A program made the position numbers and the translations under genes. 5,351 bases of DNA from a bacterium. Lineage in GTDB: Bacteria; Desulfobacterota; Anaeroferrophillalia; Anaeroferrophillales; Anaeroferrophillaceae. Shown here piece by piece: positions 1 to 4,786 of this stretch (positions are counted from its first letter, which is position 1; each line of letters starts with the position of its first letter). Under the pieces are notes generated by a model, which saw nothing but the letters and a program-made list of their open reading frames with translations, was not told the origin of the DNA and ran no database searches. The stretch lies in contig JAOZRP010000106.1 of assembly GCA_029940125.1 (NCBI GenBank), forward strand, positions 2,048-7,398. The letters are read 5' to 3'.

Positions 1-1490
1 ATGTGGATGTCGTCAACCGGGATGCCGAGCTCCTCGGAACAGATCTGGACCATGGCGTGATAATTTCCCTGGCCGTTGTCCACCACCCCGCTGAGAATGG
101 TTGGATAGCCGTCCTCGTTGAACTTGATCACCGCGCTGGAACCGCCGCGGATGCCCATGGGAAAGCCGCACATCATGCCGTTGGCGCCCATGCCGATGCC
201 CCGGCCGTAGGGCATTTTTCCGCGCTTTTCAGCCCAGCCGGACTTTTCGGCGGCATTTTTGATCGCCTCCGAAAGGCCGCAGCCGAAGATTTTCGAGCGG
301 GTTGCCTGATATTCTCCGGCTTTCAGGGCGTTGCGCAGCCGGATGTCGACCGGGTCGATTCCTAGATCCCGGGCAATCATGTCCAGCTGCATGCCCAGTC
401 CACCGAGAAAAGCCCGGCCGTGGCAGCGGTACATGCCGCGAATGGGTCGATTGGTATATACCCGGTAGCTGTTCAGGCGGACGCTGGGCAGCCGGTAGGT
501 TTCCTCCCAGACCAGGAAGGGAACCGAGGCGGCAATCGGGCCGGTGCTGGAGTAGCCGCCGCCGCCCATCACCACCTTGATGTCCTGGGCCAACAGGCGC
601 CCCTCGCGGTCGACGCCGGTTTTCACCTCCACCACCATGTCATGGACCTGGCGGGTGCAGATCATGCTTTCTTCGCGGGAATAAACGATTTTTACCGGCC
701 GCCGGGCCTTTTTGGACAGCACGGCGGTAATGAAATCAAGGGGAAAAATGTCGGAACGCCCTCCCAGGGCGCCGCCGACGTTGGCCCGGCGCACCATGAC
801 CTTGTTGAGCGGCAGCTTCAGCAGGTTGGCCAGCGCCTTGGCCTTGGTGTGGGGAGAAGCGGTCGGCATCCAGATTTCCAGGCTGCCGCTGCTGGCCTTG
901 TAATCGGCAATGACGGCGTAGGTTTCGAGCATGCCATAGGTTTCGCCGATGGCGGAGAAGCGGTCTTCGCGGATGTAGTGGGCCTCAGCAAAGCCCTGTT
1001 CAACGTTGCCGACGTCAATATTGACATGGATGTTGATGTTGTTGGGATGGTCGTCGTGAATGAGGGGGGCGCCGTCGGCCATGGCCTCGACGGCGTCAAA
1101 AACCGCCGGCAGGGGTTCATACTCCACGTCGATCAGCTCCAGGGCCTCCAGAGCGGTGGCTTCGTCATCGGCGGCCACCGCCGCCAACTCCTCGCCGATG
1201 TAGCGGACCTTGTCGACGGCAATCAGCTGGTGGTCGCGGGTATAGCTGAACACTCCCCACTTGACGTCAAAGGAATCGTCGCGGGTCGCCACCGCCCGAA
1301 CCCCCGGCAGCATGGCCGCCCTGGAGACATCGATGCTTTTGATCAGGGCGTGGGGATGAGGGCTGTGCAAAACCTTGCCGACCAGCATGTTGGGCAGTTT
1401 GATGTCGGCGGTAAAAAGCGCCTCGCCGGTCGCTTTCGGCGGCGTGTCAATCCGGGGAATTCCCTGGCCCAGAATCTTGTATTTTCCCAT
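1..1490 (-). CDS. Molybdopterin-binding (large) subunit of a xanthine dehydrogenase/4-hydroxybenzoyl-CoA reductase-family enzyme, C-terminus cut by window edge
   Basis: Reading the minus strand gives an uninterrupted 496-residue frame that runs off the window. Family members have roughly 750-800 residues, so about the last third, including the usual catalytic Glu, is not visible. This subunit holds the molybdenum-cytosine-dinucleotide (or MPT) cofactor and the substrate site. The N-terminal 'a/b hammerhead' domain is about residues 15-135 (KATGEALFTADI at 19-30, RYIGEELAAVAAD at 96-108). The Mo-binding part follows, with GGALGGRSD (239-247), RPVKIVYSREE (264-274), a YTNRP segment (345-349) and GQG at 473-475 with VQ at 481-482. 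Several consensus positions are altered: GGxFGGK reads GGALGGR, RGFGxPQ reads RCHGRAF (355-361), and the HAxxEP substrate segment reads YGMLET (185-190). Start: the ATG at 1490 has TTGAGG five bases upstream. An in-frame ATG at 1523 would add 11 residues but lacks a Shine-Dalgarno sequence and lies inside a hairpin. Third gene of the leftward unit. Family assignment is firm; the substrate is unknown. Confidence 0.93.
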   Translation of the reverse strand, partial: MGKYKILGQGIPRIDTPPKATGEALFTADIKLPNMLVGKVLHSPHPHALIKSIDVSRAAMLPGVRAVATRDDSFDVKWGVFSYTRDHQLIAVDKVRYIGEELAAVAADDEATALEALELIDVEYEPLPAVFDAVEAMADGAPLIHDDHPNNINIHVNIDVGNVEQGFAEAHYIREDRFSAIGETYGMLETYAVIADYKASSGSLEIWMPTASPHTKAKALANLLKLPLNKVMVRRANVGGALGGRSDIFPLDFITAVLSKKARRPVKIVYSREESMICTRQVHDMVVEVKTGVDREGRLLAQDIKVVMGGGGYSSTGPIAASVPFLVWEETYRLPSVRLNSYRVYTNRPIRGMYRCHGRAFLGGLGMQLDMIARDLGIDPVDIRLRNALKAGEYQATRSKIFGCGLSEAIKNAAEKSGWAEKRGKMPYGRGIGMGANGMMCGFPMGIRGGSSAVIKFNEDGYPTILSGVVDNGQGNYHAMVQICSEELGIPVDDIH

Positions 1491-1495
1491 AGCGG

Positions 1496-1501
1496 CCTCA
1501 A
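1496..1501 (-). promoter_or_regulatory. Ribosome binding site supporting the ATG at 1490
   Basis: On the minus strand TTGAGG stands five bases before the ATG at 1490. The competing in-frame ATG at 1523 is preceded by GCTTCCGG, which has no purine-rich Shine-Dalgarno match. This decides the start chosen for the molybdopterin subunit. Confidence 0.6.
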
Positions 1502-1519
1502 TGGTATCTGAACGGGTTT

Positions 1520-1547
1520 CCATCCGGAAGCTGCCGCTTCCGGATGG
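1520..1547. repeat. Perfect 12-bp inverted repeat with a 4-nt loop (strong hairpin)
   Basis: On the plus strand CCATCCGGAAGC (1520-1531), loop TGCC, then GCTTCCGGATGG (1536-1547) are exact reverse complements. The hairpin sits 30 bp upstream of the chosen start of the Mo subunit and buries the alternative ATG at 1523 in its stem. No T-run follows on either strand, so it is not a standard intrinsic terminator. mRNA processing or stabilisation between subunits, or a repetitive intergenic element, are the plausible roles; these are inferences. Confidence 0.8.
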
Positions 1548-1549
1548 GC

Positions 1550-1570
1550 TGTCAGCCGTCAGCGTTCAGC
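1550..1570. repeat. Three tandem heptamers, consensus NNTCAGC
   Basis: TGTCAGC, CGTCAGC and GTTCAGC follow one another without gaps; on the minus strand this is a GCTGANN heptamer array. It abuts the hairpin at 1520-1547, in noncoding sequence. Short heptamer arrays of this kind occur between genes in many bacterial genomes; whether this one is a dispersed family cannot be judged from one window. Confidence 0.6.
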
Positions 1571-1678
1571 CTTCCAAAAAATAAATTTTAATCAATAATA
1601 TCAACTTATTAAATCGAGATATGTAATGTTGTACTTTGTTTTTATGTCCGCATTCGATAGCGCTTTCCTTAAACAACA

Positions 1679-2152
1679 CTATTCCTGCTTTTTTGAAACC
1701 GCCTCAATGGCGTCGATAATCTTCGCGTAGCCGGTGCAACGGCAGAGGTTGCCGGAAATGGCTTCACGGATTTCATCCCGGCTGAGGGGTTTTTGCTGGT
1801 TTTCCACCGCCGCCACCCCGGTCAGGATCATTCCCGGCGAACAGAAGCCGCATTGAATGGCATGGTGGTCGACAAAGGACTGCTGCATGGGGTGGAGCTG
1901 CTCGCCGTCGGCCAGTCCTTCAATGGTGGTGATGTGCTGGTGTTCAACCTCCATGGCCAGCAGCAGGCAGGAACGCACCGGCTTGCCTTCCAGCAGCACC
2001 GTGCAGGCGCCGCAGCTGCCGTCGTCGCAGGCGGCCTTGGTGCCCGTCAGCCCCAGGCGTTCGCGCAGCACCTCCCGCAAAGTTTCATGGGGAAAAATTT
2101 CCAGGTGATGCACTTCATTGTTAATGTTGAGTGTTACTTCTCTCTTTTCCAT
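1679..2152 (-). CDS. [2Fe-2S] iron-sulfur (small) subunit of the Mo hydroxylase-family enzyme (CoxS/HcrC-like)
   Basis: A complete 157-residue protein, the normal length for this subunit. It passes electrons between the molybdenum site and the FAD subunit through two [2Fe-2S] clusters. The N-terminal plant-ferredoxin-like domain has C42, C47, C50 and C62 (CDDGSCGACTV at 42-52). The C-terminal four-helix domain has QCGFCSPGMI at 100-109 and CRCTGY at 137-142, giving C101, C104, C137 and C139. Gln100 is the conserved residue next to the pterin in related structures. All eight ligands are present, so the subunit should be functional. The start is supported by GGAGGAG just upstream. It begins 33 bp after the FAD subunit gene ends, so the two are almost surely co-transcribed. 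No signal peptide or membrane segment; cytoplasmic. The family assignment is very secure. The name hcrC is withheld because the substrate is unknown. Confidence 0.97.
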   Translation of the reverse strand: MEKREVTLNINNEVHHLEIFPHETLREVLRERLGLTGTKAACDDGSCGACTVLLEGKPVRSCLLLAMEVEHQHITTIEGLADGEQLHPMQQSFVDHHAIQCGFCSPGMILTGVAAVENQQKPLSRDEIREAISGNLCRCTGYAKIIDAIEAVSKKQE

Positions 2153-2185
2153 TATTCTCCTCCAGCTGGCCAGATATGCCGACGG

Positions 2186-3172
2186 TCAGTTTTGAAGGTC
2201 CAGCCAGATTTTCTGCAGCAGGACGCCGGCTACCTTTTTGCGGTATCCGGGCCGTGAACCGATGTTGGCAACCGGTTTTGCCGCCGCCACCACCGCGGCC
2301 ACTGCCTGTTGCAAGGCGTTACGGTCATTGTATGACTTGCCCGACAGCGCCGCGGCCGCCTCAGCCACGGTCAGCGGTCCGGAAGCCAGGGCCCCCAGGA
2401 CAACCCGCGGCTGTTTGAAAGACCGGTTACTGGTTTTTCTTCCCCCGAGGGCGACGCCGGCCAGGGGAAAGTCAATTGATTTGCGCAGGCGGAATTTGCG
2501 GTACTCCCCCCACTTTTGTGAAACCTCGTCAATGATTATTTTTGTGATGCAGGCATTTTCGGGAAGGTTGTGGGGAGCCGCTCCGTCCCCGGTATACAGC
2601 TCCGCCAGGGACATTTCTCCGGTTCCTTCGGTGTGAATCTCCAGTTTGGCTTCCAGGGCCAGGAGCAGCGGCGGCAGGTCGGCGCTGAACACAGATTGAC
2701 ATTTTCGGGCCCCGGGAACGGCCAGGCAGGCTTCCCCGCCGCATTTGAAGCAGGGCTGGCGCAGTTTTCTCCAGGCCAGCGACTGGTTGTAGTAGTAGCA
2801 GCGGGTATCCAGGCACAAATTTCCGCCCAGCGTCGCCCGGTTCCTGATTGGCGGTGCGGCGGTCAGAGATACCGCCCGCACCAGCCCGGGCAAGAGGTCT
2901 CGCAGAACGGCAGATGCAGACATTTCCGCCAGGGTGGTCATTGAACCGATAAGGAGACAGTCGCGGTCTCGATCGTACTCGATGCCCTTCAATCCCGGCA
3001 GCGCTCCCAGGCTGATCAGCACCCCGGCATCCGACAGGCCCCGCTTGAGATCGTTGACCAGGGCGGTGCCGCCGGCCAGCAGGCTGAAATTGCCTTGGTG
3101 CTCCCCCATGCAGGCCGCCAGCTCCTCGTCATTTTCCGGCCGGCAGTACTCTATTTTTGGCAGATTCAGCAT
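2186..3172 (-). CDS. FAD-binding (medium) subunit with a 4-hydroxybenzoyl-CoA reductase-type extra Fe-S loop (HcrB-like)
   Basis: A complete 328-residue protein. It binds FAD and links the enzyme to its external electron partner. The N-terminal PCMH-type FAD fold shows LLAGGTAL (31-38) and IRNRATLGGNLC (109-120). The CO-dehydrogenase flavoprotein C-terminal domain covers about 215-325. Between them, residues 120-158 form a cysteine-rich insertion: LDTRCYYYNQS (121-131), then C141, C144, C149 and C158. The spacing C125-x15-C141-x7-C149-x8-C158 equals that of the four [4Fe-4S] ligands of Thauera aromatica 4-hydroxybenzoyl-CoA reductase beta subunit as I recall it (122, 138, 146, 155). Ordinary xanthine or CO dehydrogenases lack this loop. 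In the Thauera enzyme the extra cluster lets low-potential electrons flow inward for reductive dehydroxylation. First gene of the leftward unit, with a purine-rich leader (GAGGTGGAGGGGG) directly before the ATG. The symbol hcrB is withheld because related loops may serve other substrates. Confidence 0.95.
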   Translation of the reverse strand: MLNLPKIEYCRPENDEELAACMGEHQGNFSLLAGGTALVNDLKRGLSDAGVLISLGALPGLKGIEYDRDRDCLLIGSMTTLAEMSASAVLRDLLPGLVRAVSLTAAPPIRNRATLGGNLCLDTRCYYYNQSLAWRKLRQPCFKCGGEACLAVPGARKCQSVFSADLPPLLLALEAKLEIHTEGTGEMSLAELYTGDGAAPHNLPENACITKIIIDEVSQKWGEYRKFRLRKSIDFPLAGVALGGRKTSNRSFKQPRVVLGALASGPLTVAEAAAALSGKSYNDRNALQQAVAAVVAAAKPVANIGSRPGYRKKVAGVLLQKIWLDLQN

Positions 3173-3186
3173 CCCCCTCCACCTCT

Positions 3187-3202
3187 TTTACGTATACATA
3201 AA
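3187..3202. promoter_or_regulatory. Candidate operator 1, near-palindrome centred on GTATAC
   Basis: TTTACGTATACATAAA agrees with its own reverse complement at 14 of 16 positions. It lies just downstream of the predicted start of the leftward transcript and upstream of the FAD subunit's ribosome binding site, a position where a repressor would block elongation. A copy matching at 13 of 16 positions lies at 3368-3383. GTATAC-centred palindromes are common among GntR-family (FCD type) operators, but the regulator is not in this window, so that link is inference. Confidence 0.45.
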
Positions 3203-3217
3203 TATTCCTAATCAGTC

Positions 3218-3246
3218 AAAATAGAGCAATGATTATTGTTTGTCAA
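3218..3246 (-). promoter_or_regulatory. Sigma-70-type promoter of the Mo-enzyme operon
   Basis: On the minus strand a perfect TTGACA (plus-strand 3241-3246) is followed after exactly 17 bp by TATTTT (plus-strand 3218-3223), which matches TATAAT at four of six positions. Transcription would start near 3211, leaving a leader of about 40 nt before the ATG of the FAD subunit. Operator candidate 1 falls in that leader. Confidence 0.6.
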
Positions 3247-3252
3247 TGATTT

Positions 3253-3279
3253 TTTTACAACAAAGTTATAGTCGTAAAA
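3253..3279. promoter_or_regulatory. Interrupted inverted repeat, possible activator site
   Basis: TTTTACAAC (3253-3261) and GTCGTAAAA (3271-3279) are inverted copies with one mismatch, separated by 9 bp, so their centres are 18 bp apart. The site ends close upstream of the leftward -35 box, its centre about 55 bp before the predicted leftward start. That is a usual position for an activator. It could also be a chance feature of this AT-rich spacer. Confidence 0.35.
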
Positions 3280-3343
3280 CATCCTGCATTAGTAAGGAAT
3301 ATCTTCATGATTGCCGCCTAAATGCCATTTATAATTATTTCAC

Positions 3344-3373
3344 TTGACAAATGATGTTATCAACATTTATATG
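3344..3373 (+). promoter_or_regulatory. Sigma-70-type promoter of the CoA-transferase/TRAP unit
   Basis: A perfect TTGACA (3344-3349) is followed after 18 bp by TATATG (3368-3373), a four-of-six match to TATAAT. TTTATA at 3366-3371, with a 16-bp spacer, is an alternative -10. Transcription would start near 3380, giving a leader of about 105 nt before the ATG at 3485. The -10 box is overlapped by operator candidate 2. Confidence 0.5.
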
Positions 3374-3383
3374 CATACATAAA
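3368..3383. promoter_or_regulatory. Candidate operator 2, overlapping the rightward -10 box
   Basis: TATATGCATACATAAA matches operator candidate 1 at 13 of 16 positions, including an identical TACATAAA half, and agrees with its own reverse complement at 12 of 16. It covers the -10 region and probable start of the rightward transcript, which suits repression. Two such sites, one per divergent promoter, imply a shared regulator. Confidence 0.4.
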
Positions 3384-3435
3384 GAAGCACTGAAACAGTC
3401 ATATTTTTCCGGAATAATCAGCCTTTTTTCCACCC

Positions 3436-3461
3436 GGCGGCACCGGCAACGGTTTGCCGCC
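3436..3461 (+). promoter_or_regulatory. Hairpin with GCAA tetraloop in the CoA-transferase leader
   Basis: GGCGGCA (3436-3442) pairs exactly with TGCCGCC (3455-3461). Inside it CCG (3443-3445) pairs with CGG (3450-3452) around a GCAA tetraloop (3446-3449), leaving a two-base TT bulge. The stem ends 23 bases before the ATG at 3485, where the Shine-Dalgarno match is weak. A role in mRNA stability or translation is possible. It is not a terminator, since no T-run follows it. Confidence 0.45.
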
Positions 3462-3484
3462 CAACTTCTTGCGAGTGTTTGGAC

Positions 3485-4684
3485 ATGCCTTCAGAGGATT
3501 TTTTCCGGCGGCTTACCATTCTCAGCCTGGAGCAGGCAATCGTCGTCCCCTACTTCACCTATAAAATGGTTCAGGAAGGAGCCCGGGTCATCCGCATTGA
3601 ACACCCGACGATTCCCGATCCCAACCGGCAGATAGGCGAACAGGTGCTGCCGGAAGCGGGAATGAATTCCTACTACCTGACCATCAACGCCGGCAAGCAG
3701 TCCATTACCCTGAATCTCAAGGAAGACAAAGGCCGGCAGCTGCTGCGGGAACTCATTGTCAAGTTGAAGGTGGATATTTTTGTCACCAACCAGCTGCCCA
3801 AAAATTACGCCAAGCTGGGCATAGATTATGAAACCCTGTCCGGCTGCAAGGCCGACCTGATCTGGATCGGGGTCACCGGCTTCGGTCCCCAGAGTAACGA
3901 GGGTGCCTACGACCCCATTCTCCAGGCCCGCAGCGGCCTGATGGAAATGACCGGCGAGGCCGACGGGCCGCCCCAGGTGCTGGGCATTCCCCTGCCGGAC
4001 ATGGGCAGCAGCGAGCAGGTCTATGGACTGGCCATGCGGGCCCTGCTTGAACGCCAGGTCAGCGGCAAGGGTTCGCGCCTCGATTTTTCCATGTTCAGGA
4101 GTGCGGTAAGCTGGCAGGCCATCAACCTGCCGATGGTGGCGTCTTTTCACCGACACATTTCCCGGCGGGGAAACACCCACGAATTTTTCGCCCCGGTTTC
4201 GGTCTTCAAAACCAGGGACGGGTTCATCTACCTGGCCGTCGGCAACGACCGCCAGTGGCAGGCGCTGACGGAACTGGACGGCTTCGGCAGCCTCGACCAG
4301 GAACAATACCGGCACAACGCCGGCAGAATAGCCGACGTCGTCAATCTCAACCGGCAGTTGGAAGCCATTACCAGCACCTGTGCCACGGAAGATCTGCTGC
4401 AAAAATTTCAGCAGATCACCCTGCCGGCTTCAAAAATCAATACCATTGCCGACCTGCTTGACAACCCGCTGGTCAACGCCCACCTGCTGAAGACCGTCGA
4501 TCCCGGAAGCGGCTACAGCGTGGTGCTGGCCCCGCCGGCATACGATACTCCTTTTGTCCGGGAGATGAACTACCAGCTTCCCTTCCCGCCCCGGCTGGGG
4601 GAGCATAATCAAGACATTTACGGCCAGCAGCTGGGCCTGTCGAAAGCGGAAATGGAGTCTTTGCAGAAGGAAAAGGTCATCTGA
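3485..4684 (+). CDS. Family III (CaiB/BaiF) CoA-transferase
   Basis: A complete 399-residue protein of normal family length; it moves CoA from an acyl-CoA donor to a carboxylic acid. The N-terminal Rossmann part contains LEQAIVVPYFTYKM (15-28) and ARVIRIEHP (33-41). SITLNLK (73-79), KLGIDYETL (110-118) and AYDPILQARSGLMEMTGEAD (141-160) follow. GIPLPDMGSS (167-176) places Asp172 at the position of the catalytic Asp169 of formyl-CoA transferase, which forms the acyl-anhydride and aspartyl-CoA intermediates. Two usual motifs are changed: NRGK reads NAGK (68-71), and ENFRPG reads TNQLPK (101-106). The ATG at 3485 is preferred; a TTG two codons upstream is also possible, and neither has a good ribosome binding site. 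The gene is divergent from the Mo-enzyme operon and 102 bp before the TRAP gene, so it probably activates the imported acid. The family is firm; donor and acceptor are unknown. Confidence 0.95.
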   Translation: MPSEDFFRRLTILSLEQAIVVPYFTYKMVQEGARVIRIEHPTIPDPNRQIGEQVLPEAGMNSYYLTINAGKQSITLNLKEDKGRQLLRELIVKLKVDIFVTNQLPKNYAKLGIDYETLSGCKADLIWIGVTGFGPQSNEGAYDPILQARSGLMEMTGEADGPPQVLGIPLPDMGSSEQVYGLAMRALLERQVSGKGSRLDFSMFRSAVSWQAINLPMVASFHRHISRRGNTHEFFAPVSVFKTRDGFIYLAVGNDRQWQALTELDGFGSLDQEQYRHNAGRIADVVNLNRQLEAITSTCATEDLLQKFQQITLPASKINTIADLLDNPLVNAHLLKTVDPGSGYSVVLAPPAYDTPFVREMNYQLPFPPRLGEHNQDIYGQQLGLSKAEMESLQKEKVI

Positions 4685-4786
4685 TTATTTCCTGACCGGG
4701 TCTTTCTTTGATCGTTTAACGTAAGCGTTTCCCTGGTTGTTTCTCAACCGCAACCCAAACCGCACGCTAAGGAGAAGGAGGAAAAC
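4685..4786 (+). other. Spacer between CoA-transferase and TRAP genes
   Basis: These 102 bp hold no gene. The only structure seen is a weak five-bp hairpin, GGTTG (4735-4739) and CAACC (4745-4749), with a loop TTTCT and no T-run after it. No convincing promoter was found. Read-through from the CoA-transferase is therefore the simplest reading, so the two genes are probably one unit. Confidence 0.5.

Larger units (their letters stand above)
1491..1678. other. 188-bp gap between the [2Fe-2S] and Mo subunit genes
   Basis: Such subunit genes are usually nearly contiguous, and the other junction of this unit is only 33 bp, so this gap is odd. About 1580-1678 is strongly AT-rich, unlike the GC-rich genes on both sides. 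The part nearest the Mo subunit gene holds a strong hairpin (1520-1547) and three heptamers (1550-1570). No gene is visible. A weak minus-strand promoter candidate exists: TTTAAT (plus-strand 1608-1613), 17 bp, TAAAAT (plus-strand 1585-1590). Its -35 box is poor, so it is not listed separately. No hairpin followed by a T-run was found, so an intrinsic terminator inside the operon is not supported. Confidence 0.7.

Noticed and set aside
420..1511. Plus-strand open frame of 363 codons
   Set aside because: It lies entirely opposite the Mo subunit gene, whose minus-strand translation shows clear family motifs. The plus-strand product is rich in His, Gly, Val and Ala with no recognisable domain, typical of an antisense shadow in GC-rich DNA.
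1520..1547. Intrinsic terminator
   Set aside because: The stem is strong, but no run of T follows in either direction, so termination is not supported.
1585..1613. Internal minus-strand promoter TTTAAT-N17-TAAAAT before the Mo subunit gene
   Set aside because: The -10 box is good but the -35 box matches only three of six positions, and such matches are expected by chance in AT-rich sequence.
1793..2257. Plus-strand open frame of 154 codons
   Set aside because: It is the antisense shadow of the [2Fe-2S] subunit, which has all eight cluster cysteines.
3351..3635. Plus-strand open frame of 94 codons starting in the divergent spacer
   Set aside because: It overlaps the CoA-transferase start in another frame, begins before the predicted promoter -10 box, and has no ribosome site or recognisable domain.
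3491..4402. Minus-strand open frame of 303 codons
   Set aside because: It is antisense to the CoA-transferase, which carries conserved motifs and the catalytic Asp. The antisense product shows no domain.
4735..4749. Terminator after the CoA-transferase gene
   Set aside because: The stem has only five base pairs and is not followed by a T-run.
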